A stretch of 64,000 bases of DNA from Marinomonas alcarazii (GTDB lineage Bacteria > Pseudomonadota > Gammaproteobacteria > Pseudomonadales > Marinomonadaceae). Under the pieces are notes generated by a model. That model saw only the letters and a list, made by a program, of their open reading frames with translations. It did no database searches and was not told the origin of the DNA. Below, one piece after another: positions 44,719-55,082 of the stretch (position 1 is the first letter of the stretch; every line of letters begins with the position of its first letter). The position numbers were made by a program, and so were the translations under genes. Location of the stretch: NCBI RefSeq assembly GCF_003208215.1, contig NZ_QKLW01000012.1:1-64000 (forward strand), written 5' to 3'.

Positions 44719-47700
44719 TTATATCAGATTTCTTAGCTCGCGAATAGCGACAGTTACCATGGCAAGTGTTAATTCACTTTCCGCTTTTATTTCGCTAAAA
44801 GCGGCACGGTAATGTTTGATGCTGTCACTATTTGACTCGCGCCAATGGGTCAAACGTAGCTCCAGTTTCTTGATATCGGCACTGGATTGAATGACTTCTT
44901 GGGTAAGCGTTCTTAAGCTATTGTCGACCTCGTCGCCTAAACCTGATTTTGCTCGACGTTGCCACATGTCATCAGCAGACAGTTCGCTGACTTTATGACG
45001 CAACCAATGCAGTTCTAGATCCATTTCAAGAGCAAAGTAGGTTTGAGCGACATCCAGCACTTCGGTCTCGGTATTTGCCGCGACGCGAATAATGTCTAAC
45101 CCGTAGAATAGATAATGCAAAGACGACAAGCGTTCTGCTATTTCTACGGGGATATTTTGCTCAACAAGGTTGGCGGCAATATCGGCCAAATGCGCTTGGC
45201 TGGATTCTGTCAGAATTGCCTGCATATTGGCGCGAATGACTTCAACACCCGGCTTGTAAGTGTCTTTCAAGCGCTGGATCGATAAACTTTCGCGAGTGTT
45301 GCGTAGTAGCCAAAGTGTCGCGCGCTCTAGAAGCCCTTGAATACGAATCAGTAAGCGGTTTAAAACCGAGTTCGCAACGGTAAAGTCCAGTTCATTGATT
45401 GCATCCCAAAGTGCTGGAATGCCAAAAATGTCTTCCGCTGCCATGTAAGCACGTACAACGTTCAAAGAAGTCGCACCAGTCTCTTCTTGCATGTAGGTGG
45501 TAAACGTTGGCCCCATGCGGTTGCCTAAGTTGTTGGTCACATGCCCAGCAATGATTTCTTGAATCAGCGGATGTGATGACATTTGTCCACCGAAGTGCTT
45601 AGTCAACTGCGTAGGGAAGTATTCGTTGATTTGAGTAGTCAAATCAACATCTTCACCAATACCGTCTTCTACTAGCTGTTCAGATAATTTGATTTTTGAA
45701 TAAGCCAGCAAAACAGAGATTTCTGGACGTGTTAAGCCTTGGCCTTTGTTTAAACGCTTTTTGATTTGCGTGTCACTAGGCAAGTACTCGATTTCACGAT
45801 TTAATCGACCTTCTCTTACAAGAGATTGAATTAAACGCCAATGATCGGTTAAACGCTCTGGTGCCTGTGCGTTTGCCAAAGACAAGACGTGGCTTTGGCC
45901 ACGGTTGTGGCGTAACACCAATTTACCCACTTCATCCGTCATTTCGGCCAATAAGCTGTTACGTTGCTTCTCGGTCAAATCGCCATTTTCAACAACACGG
46001 TTTAGTAGGATCTTGATGTTTACTTCGTGATCCGAGCTGTCTACGCCCGCAGAGTTATCGATCGCATCGGTGCTGATTAAGCCACCTTTTTGAGCGAATT
46101 CAATACGGCCTAGCTGTGTTAAACCTAGGTTTCCGCCTTCACCGACAATTTTACAACGTAGTTCTTTACCGTTTACACGCAATCCGTTGTTTGCGCTGTC
46201 GCCAGCATCGGCGTGGGATTCGCCTTCGGATTTCACATAAGTACCGATACCACCATTCCATAGTAGATCCACAGGCGCTTTTAGAATCGCGTTGATTAGA
46301 TCTGTTGGTGCCATCGATTTGATATTGCCTTCGATGCCTAGTGCTTTACGAATATCCGCATTGATCGGAATAGATTTCGCGGAGCGGTTGAAGATACCAC
46401 CGCCTTTTGAAATAAGTTCTTTGTTGTAATCTTCCCAAGAAGAACGCGGCAGTTTGAACATGCGCTCACGCTCTGCAAAAGACGTTGCAGCATCTGGCGT
46501 TGGGTCGATGAAGATATGCATATGGTTAAATGCAGCGATTAGACACGTGTGTTTTGATAACAGCATGCCGTTACCAAATACGTCACCCGCCATGTCGCCT
46601 ACACCAACAGCGGTGAAATCTGTTGTTTGGCAGTCAATGCCAATTTCTTTGAATTGACGTTTAACGGATTCCCAAGCACCACGTGCCGTGATGCCCATTT
46701 TCTTGTGGTCGTAACCGTTAGAGCCACCAGAAGCAAAGGCATCGCCCAGCCAGAAACCGTATTTCGCAGAAATACTGTTTGCCAAGTCAGAGAATGTTGC
46801 TGTGCCTTTATCTGCTGCAACTACCAAGTACGGGTCGTCTTCGTCGTAACGAAGTACAGAAAGAGGTGGGACTACTTGGTTCTGTACTAGGTTGTCAGTG
46901 ATGTCTAACAAACCACTAATGAAGGTGGTGTAGCAATGGATAACTTCTGCTTGCACTTCCTCGCGAGATGCGTTCTTTTTAAGCTGTTTGGCAACGAAAC
47001 CACCTTTAGCACCAGATGGTACGATAACGGCGTTTTTCACCATTTGTGCTTTTACGAGACCTAGTACTTCAGTACGGAAATCTTCCATACGATCAGACCA
47101 TCGTAAGCCACCACGAGCAACTTTACCGCCGCGCATGTGGATACCTTCTACCCAAGGCGCATAAACGAATATTTCGAATTTCGGTCTTGGAAGTGGTACC
47201 GCTGGAATTTGTGAAGGATCCAGTTTGAAAGAAACGTAGTCTTTTACTTCGCCTTCACTACCCGCTTGGTAGAAGTTAGTACGCAACATTGCCTGAATAA
47301 CAGACAAGTAATGTTTCAGAATACGGTCTTCGTCCAAATTGGCAACTTGGTCCAACTCTAGGTCAATTTTTTCAAGTAGCTTTTGAACCTTGTCGTCACG
47401 CTTGGTTTCTTGGCTAGGGTCGAAGCGTTGTTCGAACAGTTGAACCAAAAGGCGAGCTATGCCCGCGTTTTTCTCTAGCGTTTGCTGCATGTACTGCAAA
47501 GAGAAAGGCACTTGTAGTTGCATTAAGTACTTTGTCAAAGCACGTAACATGGTGACTTGACGCCATGTTAGGGAAGCGCTTAGTACCAAGGCGTTGAAGC
47601 GGTCGTTTTCAACTCGACGGTTGATCACTTGATTGAAGGCATCTTGGAACGCTTCACGCTGAGTGTTCTTTTCAAGGTTCACATCAGCGTCTACGCTGAT

Positions 47701-49536
47701 AGCAAATTCGACCACCCAAGTATTCGCTGACCCATCGCCATTTTGATCTAGTTCATATGGACGTGCTTCTAACACACGTAATCCCATGCACTCCAAAATA
47801 GGTAATACGTCGGACAAAATAAGTGTTGTGCCAGTGCCGTATACTTTGAAAAAGTAGTTGTTTTTCGCTTGACCAACTTGGCGGTAGATGTGCGTTGAAA
47901 TATCACCTTCACCGGATAATTGCGCCAAACGCTCAATGTCTAGAACGGCCGCATTTGGAGAGAAATCCTCACGGTAAGCAGCAGGTAAATACGGCACATA
48001 CTCATTGAAAAGAATGTTGCCGCTTTCTTCACCATGGCTTTTATGGAGCGCGGTTAGTAGCTTGTCTTCCCATGAGCTCATTGCATCTTGCATCTTACGC
48101 TGAATGTCTTCTGCATCGATGGTTGGGCTTTGTTTTGGATCGGCTATCTGAATAGTGAAGTTAACGCGCGCTAAGACCAATTGCGAGAATTGTACGTTGA
48201 ATTCAGAGCTGGTTCCGTTACAGGCGCTCATCAAGATGTCTTGCATTTTGATACGCAGTTCTGTGTTGTAACGATCTCGTGGCACATACACTAAGGCGTT
48301 TAGGAAGCGACCGTAAATGTCTTTGCGTAGGAAGACTCGTAATTGACGTCGTTCCTGTATCGCCAAAATGCTTTCGATCGTACCAAATAGCTCTTCCACA
48401 GGCGCTTGTAGCATTTCGTCACGAGGGTAGCTGTTTAGAATGTGCTTAAGGTTTTTGCCTTTGTGGCTATTCGGGTCTACATTGGCTTTTTCAACGATGA
48501 CATTGAGTTTCTTACGCAACAATGGAATATCTTGCAGACGAGCAATATAAGCGGCAGAAGAGTAAAGCCCGAAGAAGCGCCATTCGCCGACCACATTGCC
48601 TTTTTTGTCGAAACGTTTAATGCCAAGGTAATCCAAATGAACAGGGCGGTGAATAGTAGAAACCGCAGTTGATTTGGTAAGTACTAATATGTTGCTGGTA
48701 TCAACGGCAAGCTTGGCTAAGTGATCTTGCAAGATAATGTCGCGTTTCACTTTTTTGTCATTAATGTCGCGGAATGTACCAAGGCCAGAACCATCAACTA
48801 GCTTAAGGTGAGTTTCTTCGCCTTCAACAGATAAGTCATAAGCGCGGAAACCGATAAAGGTAAAGTGATCATTTGCTACCCAGCGTAAGAAATCAAGAAC
48901 CTCTAAGTGTTCTTCATTGTCTTTCAGGTGTGGCAGTTGCTCAGATTCTTTAATAACGTCATTTAGCTTGGCTTTCATTGTTGGCCAATCAGAGACGGTT
49001 TTTTTCACATCGACTAAACTGCTCAGCAGTTCTTCTTTTATTTCGTCAAGCAGGTTGATGTCTGAAAGACGATCTATCTCGAAGCGCATCATGGCTTCAT
49101 GAGATTTAGATGAAAGGTTGATGCTTTGTAGCTCGCCTTTTTTGTTGCGCTCTACAGGCACAACAGGGTGTGCTGTTAGGTGAATAGTGTGGCCAAGACG
49201 AACCAATGCCATATTGAAAGACGATACAAGGAAAGGCATGTCATCCGTTAGAATTTCGATAACGGTATGGGTGGATTGCCAGCTGTGCTCCTCGTAGTTC
49301 GGATTGTAGACACGAACTTTAGGTTGGTTGCTTGGACGTTGTTGGATGAAATCCCATAAGCAAAGTACTGTGCCATATAGGTTTTCGATTGATTCATTAA
49401 CCAAGTCTTCAGTTAGAGAGTCCTGAAAGTAAAGACGGGTAAGTTGAACCAAGTTGTTTGCTTCTGCGGCGCTAAAGTTCTCGTTTATTTCGACTTCAAC
49501 GCGTTCGATCAATTCGTTTTTTTTGTAATCAGTCAT
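44719..49536 (-). CDS. gdhB: NAD-specific glutamate dehydrogenase, large type
   Basis: A 1605-residue enzyme of the 180-kDa NAD-GDH class, which oxidises glutamate to 2-oxoglutarate and ammonia in catabolism. The N-terminal ~700 residues hold ACT-like regulatory regions. The catalytic part (about 720-1230) includes GIHMRGGKVARGGLRWSDRM, MVKNAVIVPSGAKGGFV with a catalytic Lys, and VGVGDMAGDVFGNGMLLS. The long helical C-terminal domain follows. In Pseudomonas aeruginosa gdhB is induced by arginine through ArgR, and an ArgR-type gene lies divergently upstream (49832). It ends at hairpin 44690-44711. Confidence 0.97.
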   Translation of the reverse strand: MTDYKKNELIERVEVEINENFSAAEANNLVQLTRLYFQDSLTEDLVNESIENLYGTVLCLWDFIQQRPSNQPKVRVYNPNYEEHSWQSTHTVIEILTDDMPFLVSSFNMALVRLGHTIHLTAHPVVPVERNKKGELQSINLSSKSHEAMMRFEIDRLSDINLLDEIKEELLSSLVDVKKTVSDWPTMKAKLNDVIKESEQLPHLKDNEEHLEVLDFLRWVANDHFTFIGFRAYDLSVEGEETHLKLVDGSGLGTFRDINDKKVKRDIILQDHLAKLAVDTSNILVLTKSTAVSTIHRPVHLDYLGIKRFDKKGNVVGEWRFFGLYSSAAYIARLQDIPLLRKKLNVIVEKANVDPNSHKGKNLKHILNSYPRDEMLQAPVEELFGTIESILAIQERRQLRVFLRKDIYGRFLNALVYVPRDRYNTELRIKMQDILMSACNGTSSEFNVQFSQLVLARVNFTIQIADPKQSPTIDAEDIQRKMQDAMSSWEDKLLTALHKSHGEESGNILFNEYVPYLPAAYREDFSPNAAVLDIERLAQLSGEGDISTHIYRQVGQAKNNYFFKVYGTGTTLILSDVLPILECMGLRVLEARPYELDQNGDGSANTWVVEFAISVDADVNLEKNTQREAFQDAFNQVINRRVENDRFNALVLSASLTWRQVTMLRALTKYLMQLQVPFSLQYMQQTLEKNAGIARLLVQLFEQRFDPSQETKRDDKVQKLLEKIDLELDQVANLDEDRILKHYLSVIQAMLRTNFYQAGSEGEVKDYVSFKLDPSQIPAVPLPRPKFEIFVYAPWVEGIHMRGGKVARGGLRWSDRMEDFRTEVLGLVKAQMVKNAVIVPSGAKGGFVAKQLKKNASREEVQAEVIHCYTTFISGLLDITDNLVQNQVVPPLSVLRYDEDDPYLVVAADKGTATFSDLANSISAKYGFWLGDAFASGGSNGYDHKKMGITARGAWESVKRQFKEIGIDCQTTDFTAVGVGDMAGDVFGNGMLLSKHTCLIAAFNHMHIFIDPTPDAATSFAERERMFKLPRSSWEDYNKELISKGGGIFNRSAKSIPINADIRKALGIEGNIKSMAPTDLINAILKAPVDLLWNGGIGTYVKSEGESHADAGDSANNGLRVNGKELRCKIVGEGGNLGLTQLGRIEFAQKGGLISTDAIDNSAGVDSSDHEVNIKILLNRVVENGDLTEKQRNSLLAEMTDEVGKLVLRHNRGQSHVLSLANAQAPERLTDHWRLIQSLVREGRLNREIEYLPSDTQIKKRLNKGQGLTRPEISVLLAYSKIKLSEQLVEDGIGEDVDLTTQINEYFPTQLTKHFGGQMSSHPLIQEIIAGHVTNNLGNRMGPTFTTYMQEETGATSLNVVRAYMAAEDIFGIPALWDAINELDFTVANSVLNRLLIRIQGLLERATLWLLRNTRESLSIQRLKDTYKPGVEVIRANMQAILTESSQAHLADIAANLVEQNIPVEIAERLSSLHYLFYGLDIIRVAANTETEVLDVAQTYFALEMDLELHWLRHKVSELSADDMWQRRAKSGLGDEVDNSLRTLTQEVIQSSADIKKLELRLTHWRESNSDSIKHYRAAFSEIKAESELTLAMVTVAIRELRNLI

Positions 49537-49831
49537 TAGAACTCATCCCTCATGAGTGGTGTTCTTAATAAAACTAGTTGTAAATGCAATTTTTCGAAAG
49601 TATGGGGTTAGGACTCTGTATTAGATTATTATGAAAATTCGCCTCCTTTGATAGCGGGTAACTTTTCAAATTGCGACACTTTGTTGTGTAGTCTGGTTAA
49701 TTGGGCTAGAAAAGTCTTGCCCAACACGAAAAAAACCTTTGTTATCCATTTTAAACGAAATAAACTCCTTATTTGTCTATAGTTCGCAGGATAATATTTT
49801 GTACAAGACTGAATTCGCATCAAGAGAAATC

Positions 49832-50851
49832 ATGCAGGCGAGCAAAAAGCCATTAAAATACGGTTTTTTACTCTTGCCACATTATTCTATGTTGGGTTTT
49901 TCATCTGCTATTGAAACATTGCATATGGCGAACTGGGTGGCAGGAAAAGAGCTCTATTCTTTTTGTACGATTAGCCATGAAGATAAGAATATCCCTTCAA
50001 ATACAGGCGTCTCAACGGTTTCAGACTACCTTACCAGTGATGCACCAGGGGATTTGGACGCTGTTTTCGTATGTGGCTCATCACCAGGTATAAAAAACGA
50101 AAGTCCGACTTTAGAAAATTGGATAAAAAAACAAGCGAAAAAAGGCATAGGTTTAGGTGGTGTCTGCACTGGAAGTTATTTGCTGGCAAAAGCAGGCTTA
50201 CTGGACGGATATCGGGCGACGATTCATTGGCGCAGTTTGGCAAATTTACGTGATGAATTTGTACAGACGATTGTGTCAAATCATCTTTTTGAAGTGGATC
50301 GAGACCGTTATACTTGCAGTGGTGGCACAGCGGCAATGGATATGATGTTGTTTTTGATAGGCAAACAACATGGCATGTCGTTGGCAAGTGGAATTTCTGA
50401 GCAGTTTGTTTGTGAGCGTATTCGTACACACGAAGACCCGCAGCGCATTCCTCTTCAGGCGCGTATAGGTACTGGCCAACCTAAGTTAGTTGAAGCGGTT
50501 CAATTAATGGAAGCCAATATTCAAGAACCCTTGTCATCGGATGATATTGCCTATCATGTGGGGGTTTCTCGGAGACATTTGGAGCGGCTATTTAAAAGTA
50601 ATTTGGATATTGTGCCATCTCGTTACTATCTAGAATTGCGTCTTCAACATGCAAAACAGCTCATTACTCAAACGGATAAGACGATTACGGAAATAGGTAC
50701 GGAGTGCGGATTTGGTTCAGCGCCCCATTTTAGTACAACCTATAAGGGCTTCTTTGGGATTACACCAAGAGAAGAACGTAATAAAATCCACAATAAGAGT
50801 ACAGTGCCTGTCCTAATGGACAAGAAAAAGAGGCGGCTATGGAAAAAGTAA
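49832..50851 (+). CDS. AraC/GlxA-family regulator, ArgR/GbdR type
   Basis: A 339-residue regulator: an N-terminal DJ-1/PfpI-like domain (about 7-190; YGFLLLPHYSMLGFSSAIET, GIGLGGVCTGSYLLAKAGLL, RATIHWRSLANL, TCSGGTAAMDMMLFLIG) and two C-terminal AraC helix-turn-helix motifs (about 222-325; LSSDDIAYHVGVSRRHLERL, ITEIGTECGFGSAPHFSTTY). The FSSAIETLHMAN and CSGGTAAMDMM motifs are those of the ArgR/GbdR/CdhR group that controls arginine, glycine-betaine and carnitine use. Position between gdhB and a basic-amino-acid importer favours an arginine-responsive role. ATG at 49832 (AAGAGA six bases before) is preferred over upstream starts. Confidence 0.85.
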   Translation: MQASKKPLKYGFLLLPHYSMLGFSSAIETLHMANWVAGKELYSFCTISHEDKNIPSNTGVSTVSDYLTSDAPGDLDAVFVCGSSPGIKNESPTLENWIKKQAKKGIGLGGVCTGSYLLAKAGLLDGYRATIHWRSLANLRDEFVQTIVSNHLFEVDRDRYTCSGGTAAMDMMLFLIGKQHGMSLASGISEQFVCERIRTHEDPQRIPLQARIGTGQPKLVEAVQLMEANIQEPLSSDDIAYHVGVSRRHLERLFKSNLDIVPSRYYLELRLQHAKQLITQTDKTITEIGTECGFGSAPHFSTTYKGFFGITPREERNKIHNKSTVPVLMDKKKRRLWKK

Positions 50852-51004
50852 CTTAAAATACAGGGTGAATTGCTCTTGGCGTGATTCTTGTATTCTAGGT
50901 GAGAGAGATTGGGAGGGATTCTGATAGATTTGGTGCAGTTGAATGACTACACATATACTAGATAAAAAGTAATAAGTTCAAATAAAACAAAGAAGGTAGA
51001 AAAC

Positions 51005-51772
51005 ATGTCGAAAGTCCCGGCGTTAGAGCTCATTGATATTCACAAAACGTTTGGTGATGTCGAGGTGTTAAAGGGTATTTCTTTAAAAGCCTACGATGGC
51101 GATGTCATTTCTATTTTGGGATCAAGTGGTTCAGGTAAAAGTACATTTTTACGCTGTGTGAACTTACTTGAAAACCCAACCCGCGGTGAAATTCTTTTTA
51201 ACGGCAATAAGCTTGATTTGATTCAAGGTGAATCCGACTTAGTGGCGAGTAATATGAAGCAGCTTACTCAAATGCGTCAGCAAATTGGGTTTGTTTTTCA
51301 AAGCTTTAACTTATGGCCTCATATGACCATTCTTCAGAACGTGATGGAAGGCCCTCTGCATGTTCTAAAGCGTCCTAAGCATGAAGTAGCTGAGTACGCT
51401 GAGCATTTATTGCGTAAGGTTGGTATCGCCGAGAAAAAGAATATGTATCCCAACCAGCTTTCGGGTGGGCAACAACAGCGTGTTGCAATCGCCAGAACAT
51501 TGGCAATGGACCCGCAGGTCATATTGTTCGATGAACCGACCTCAGCGTTAGATCCTGAATTAGTGGGGGAAGTGCTTGGCGTGATGCGCAATTTGGCGGA
51601 AGAAGGCCGAACCATGCTGATTGTGACTCATGAAATGAATTTTGCTCGTGACGTTTCGAGTGAAGTTGTTTTCTTGCATCAGGGTGTGGTGGAAGAAAAG
51701 GGCACTCCAGATCAAGTATTTGGGGCGCCAAAATCAGAACGCTGTAAGGCATTCTTATCCAGTGTGTTTTAA
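51005..51772 (+). CDS. aotP: Basic amino acid ABC importer ATPase (HisP/AotP type)
   Basis: A 255-residue ATPase. Seen: Walker [22 protein letters not shown]-loop [20 protein letters not shown], signature [18 protein letters not shown], Walker [20 protein letters not shown] and H-loop [16 protein letters not shown]. The insert [16 protein letters not shown] before the Q-loop is characteristic of HisP, OccP and AotP importers for arginine, ornithine, histidine or octopine. First gene of an ATPase-binding protein-permease-permease run. Confidence 0.93.
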   Translation: MSKVPALELIDIHKTFGDVEVLKGISLKAYDGDVISILGSSGSGKSTFLRCVNLLENPTRGEILFNGNKLDLIQGESDLVASNMKQLTQMRQQIGFVFQSFNLWPHMTILQNVMEGPLHVLKRPKHEVAEYAEHLLRKVGIAEKKNMYPNQLSGGQQQRVAIARTLAMDPQVILFDEPTSALDPELVGEVLGVMRNLAEEGRTMLIVTHEMNFARDVSSEVVFLHQGVVEEKGTPDQVFGAPKSERCKAFLSSVF

Positions 51773-51850
51773 GTTAACAGCACATTTAAGTGAACGAAAA
51801 TATAACATCAAAAATGATTATATAAGCAAATATACTAAGGGGATATTGCA

Positions 51851-52609
51851 ATGAAATTTAAAAAAATAGCATTGGGTTCGGCGTTACTGTTAGGTGCAGC
51901 CTTATCATCCGTTTCTGCACAAGCAGCTGACAAAGTTCGCTTTGTGACAGAAGGGGCTTGGGCACCTTTTAACTTCATTGATTCTGAGGGTAAGCCTCAG
52001 GGTTTTGACGTGGATATTGCTCGTGCTTTGTGTGCAAAAATGGCAGCGGATTGCGAAATCCTAACGCAAGATTGGGACGGTCTTATTCCAGGCCTAAAAG
52101 TACGTAAGTTCGATGCTATCATCGCGTCCATGTCAATCACTGAAGATCGATTGAAAGTCGTTGATTTCACAAACAAATATTACTCTGGTGGTTTGCGCTT
52201 CATGGGTCGTGTTGGCGAAACATTTGACTTAGCTGACCTATCTGGCAAAACGATCGGTGCTCAGCGTGCGACTTTAGGTGCGCAATATTTAGAGGATAAC
52301 TTTGCAGGTAAAGCAGACCTTAAATTCTACGATAACCAAGATAATGTATATTTGGACTTGGTTTCTGGTCGTCTAGACATCGTATTGTCTGATGAATTGC
52401 CTACTTACAACTGGTTGAAAACCTCTGAAAGTGGTTCTAAATTTGAGTTTAAAGGCGATGCGTTCATGAAGACGGACAACATTGCAATTGCCGTTCGTAA
52501 GAGCGACAAGGAACTGAAAGAGAAGCTGAACAAAGCGCTTGATGCGATTCTTGCTGATGGCACTTATCAGAAAATTAACGCTAAGTACTTCCCTTTCTCT
52601 ATCTACTAA
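51851..52609 (+). CDS. aotJ: Basic amino acid-binding periplasmic protein (AotJ/ArgT/HisJ type)
   Basis: A 252-residue protein with signal peptide (residues 1-25, ending SVSAQA). The SBP_bac_3 fold shows VRFVTEGAWAPFNFIDSEGK, GFDVDIARALCAKM with the Cys pair around residues 57 and 64 seen in ArgT/HisJ, WDGLIPGLKVRKFDAIIASM and SITEDRLKVVDFTNKYY. The substrate is most likely arginine or ornithine, from family and context. The strong AAGGGGA start site lies ten bases before ATG. Two hairpins follow the gene. Confidence 0.92.
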   Translation: MKFKKIALGSALLLGAALSSVSAQAADKVRFVTEGAWAPFNFIDSEGKPQGFDVDIARALCAKMAADCEILTQDWDGLIPGLKVRKFDAIIASMSITEDRLKVVDFTNKYYSGGLRFMGRVGETFDLADLSGKTIGAQRATLGAQYLEDNFAGKADLKFYDNQDNVYLDLVSGRLDIVLSDELPTYNWLKTSESGSKFEFKGDAFMKTDNIAIAVRKSDKELKEKLNKALDAILADGTYQKINAKYFPFSIY

Positions 52610-52620
52610 GTGGGTATTTC

Positions 52621-52712
52621 AAAGGGCTTTCATTTTAGTTTGTGATGGCCCTTTGATGTGTTCGAGAGTTGATATTTCTTAGAGTTTCTTGGTGCTCTTG
52701 CTCCAAGAAACT
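52621..52712 (+). promoter_or_regulatory. Two hairpins between binding protein and permease genes
   Basis: AAAGGGC (52621-52627) pairs with GCCCTTT (52648-52654), and AGTTTCTTGG (52683-52692) pairs perfectly with CCAAGAAACT (52703-52712). Neither has a T run. They lie in the 131 bp between the importer's binding protein and its first permease gene, where they could give partial termination or mRNA protection. Confidence 0.6.
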
Positions 52713-52740
52713 TACTTTAAGCTTACTCTGAGAAAAAACT

Positions 52741-53430
52741 ATGATTGATCTTCATGGGTTCGGTGATCAGCTGTTACAAGGTGCTGTTGTTACCTTAGAG
52801 CTAGCCTTGTGTTCGTTGTTCGTCGGTCTTATTTTAGGATTGCTAGGCGCGTCGGCAAAATTGTCTTCAGTACGTGTTCTTCGGTGGATAGCCAATGGCT
52901 ATACAACCATTATTCGTGGCATTCCTGAACTCCTAACGGTTCTTATTATTTATTTTGGTGCGACCAGTGTTTTGATGGCCATAGCTGGGCTATTTGGTTA
53001 TGACGAGTACATTGAAGTTGGGGCCTTTGCTGCAGGTGTCACTGCGTTGGGACTAACGTTTGGAGCCTATGCCACTGAGGTATTTCGTGGTGCGTTACAA
53101 TCCATTCCAAAGGGGCAGCATGAAGCCGCCACAGCATTAGGAATGGGGCCTATTAGAAAGCTTTACCGTATTATTTTGCCGCAGGTATGGCGAATTGCTT
53201 TACCTGGGCTTGGAAACTTGTTTTTGGTTCTGCTAAAAGACACGGCGTTGGTTTCTGTTGTTGGGTTGGACGATATTATGCGCAAAGCGAATATCGCAGT
53301 GAGCAGTACTAAAGAAGCATTTTTGTTTTATTTGGTGGCAGCATTTATGTATTTGGCTTTAACCATTATCTCTATGGTGTTCGTTTCTTTTATGGAAAAG
53401 CGCGCCAATCGCGGATTAACAAGGGGATAA
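52741..53430 (+). CDS. aotQ: Basic amino acid ABC importer permease 1 (HisQ/AotQ type)
   Basis: A 229-residue permease with about five membrane segments. QGAVVTLELALCSLFVGLIL at the start and IIRGIPELLTVLIIYFG near residues 57-73 are typical of the HisM/HisQ group. The ATPase-coupling segment is EAATALGMGPIRKLYRIILP near 122-142. It ends 3 bp before the second permease gene. Confidence 0.9.
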   Translation: MIDLHGFGDQLLQGAVVTLELALCSLFVGLILGLLGASAKLSSVRVLRWIANGYTTIIRGIPELLTVLIIYFGATSVLMAIAGLFGYDEYIEVGAFAAGVTALGLTFGAYATEVFRGALQSIPKGQHEAATALGMGPIRKLYRIILPQVWRIALPGLGNLFLVLLKDTALVSVVGLDDIMRKANIAVSSTKEAFLFYLVAAFMYLALTIISMVFVSFMEKRANRGLTRG

Positions 53431-53433
53431 GGT

Positions 53434-54144
53434 ATGGACTTTTCTGTTGTCGTTGAATATTTTCCGCGTTTGTTAGAAGGGGCTTGGGTTAGCCTTCAGT
53501 TAGTATTGATTTCTATCATACTTGGTGGGATTTTTGCTTTACCTATTGCGCTGGCGAGGATTTCTCCGGTCGGATGGATTCGAGCTATCCCTTTTGCGTA
53601 TATCTTTTTCTTTCGTGGCACGCCGCTGCTGGTGCAAATATTTTTGGTGTACTACGGAGCGTCACAATTTGATGCAGTACGGGAAAGCATCTTATGGCCA
53701 ATACTGAAGGAACCATTTTGGTGTGCCATTATTGCCTTTACGTTGAACACCTCTGCTTACACGGCTGAAATCTTCCGTGGTGCTATTCAGGCGATTCCGC
53801 ATGGTGAAGTTGAGGCATGTAAAGTCATTGGTATGACGAAGACTCAGATGTATCGACGTGTTCTACTGCCTCGCGCTTTTGGTATCGTATTGCCCGCTTA
53901 CGGTAATGAGATTATCTTGATGTTAAAAGGCAGTGCTTTGGCTAGTACCATTACGATTTTGGATCTTACTGGTATGGCGCGAACCATCATTGCTAGAACC
54001 TATACGCCGATGGAGATTTTTATCGCGGCAGGCGCAATTTATTTGGTAATCAGCATTGTGATCATTGCGATTTTCCGACAGATTGAATTGCGTCAAAATC
54101 GCTATTTAGGAACCTTATCGATTAAGGTGCCAGACAAAGGCTGA
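53434..54144 (+). CDS. aotM: Basic amino acid ABC importer permease 2 (HisM/AotM type)
   Basis: A 236-residue permease with about five membrane segments. YIFFFRGTPLLVQIFLVYYG (about 54-73) is the conserved HisM-type loop, and EACKVIGMTKTQMYRRVLLP near 128-148 is the coupling segment. Partner of the aotQ product. Last gene of the importer operon, followed by the strong hairpin at 54153-54194. Confidence 0.92.
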   Translation: MDFSVVVEYFPRLLEGAWVSLQLVLISIILGGIFALPIALARISPVGWIRAIPFAYIFFFRGTPLLVQIFLVYYGASQFDAVRESILWPILKEPFWCAIIAFTLNTSAYTAEIFRGAIQAIPHGEVEACKVIGMTKTQMYRRVLLPRAFGIVLPAYGNEIILMLKGSALASTITILDLTGMARTIIARTYTPMEIFIAAGAIYLVISIVIIAIFRQIELRQNRYLGTLSIKVPDKG

Positions 54145-54152
54145 TGGATTAT

Positions 54153-54194
54153 CACTCATAAAAAAAGAGGCTAAGGCCTCTTTTTTTATGAGTG
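54153..54194. terminator. Bidirectional terminator between aotM and glnK
   Basis: A long stem, CACTCATAAAAAAAGAGG against CCTCTTTTTTTATGAGTG around a short loop, with A and T runs inside the arms. It lies between convergent genes and can serve both strands. Confidence 0.9.
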
Positions 54195-54204
54195 TTCATG
54201 ATGA

Positions 54205-54591
<387 letters not shown>

Positions 54592-54671
54592 CTATTGTAA
54601 AAGTCGCCACAGGCTCGATGAATATGATCTACATTTAGTGAACCTATGTTCCTTAATAAAAGGTGCTGAAA

Positions 54672-55040
54672 ATGGAAACGATAGCATCAAGCGATCATTT
54701 TATGTCTGCTTCAAAGTCGTTCTTTGCCGATGTTGCTGCTTTGCTCTTTCGAAAAGAGGGGGTGCGGCTCGCGAATGTGTCGGCACCGCAAAGTGTGGCT
54801 TGCTACCAGACGAAAGGCTTGAAAAAAAAGTATTGGTTGCGATTGGTATTAATTCCACTGGCAAATGGTCGCTTACTAGGCCGACTGTCTTGGTTGGATA
54901 TACGAGGGGTCGATCATGTTTGTTGTTACGTAAATGAGAGGTTTGATTGCGTAACAAGAGAATCAAATGATGTTTGGGTTAAGCAAGCGAAAAGTGCGGA
55001 AAAGGTATGTTTACAGAGTTTTGATAATTTAAACGAATGA
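54672..55040 (+). CDS. Unrecognised 122-residue protein
   Basis: I do not recognise this family. The frame is open from ATG at 54672 (AAAAGG eight bases before; GTG at 54663 also possible) to 55040. The product is soluble, mixed in charge, with no signal peptide or membrane helix: HFMSASKSFFADVAALLFRK near the start, then YWLRLVLIPLANGRLLGRLS and WLDIRGVDHVCCYVNERFDC in the middle. Composition is protein-like, and it fits neatly between glnK and hemE without overlap, ending just before the 55043-55071 hairpin. Cysteines come close together (CC near 84). It may be a lineage-specific gene. Confidence 0.55.
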   Translation: METIASSDHFMSASKSFFADVAALLFRKEGVRLANVSAPQSVACYQTKGLKKKYWLRLVLIPLANGRLLGRLSWLDIRGVDHVCCYVNERFDCVTRESNDVWVKQAKSAEKVCLQSFDNLNE

Positions 55041-55042
55041 AC

Positions 55043-55071
55043 TGTGAGCCTTATTGTAAGACTCACAGTAA
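55043..55071. terminator. Hairpin between the 122-residue gene and hemE
   Basis: ACTGTGAG (55043-55050) and CTCACAGT (55064-55071) pair, extended by CTTA-like bases in the loop. It lies between convergent stops but has no T run on either strand. Confidence 0.5.
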
Positions 55072-55082
55072 TGACATCAATC

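Noticed and set aside
50031..50429. A 132-codon minus-strand frame inside the ArgR/GbdR-type gene
   Set aside because: Antisense to a well-supported AraC/GlxA protein with recognisable domains; no ribosome binding site or family features.
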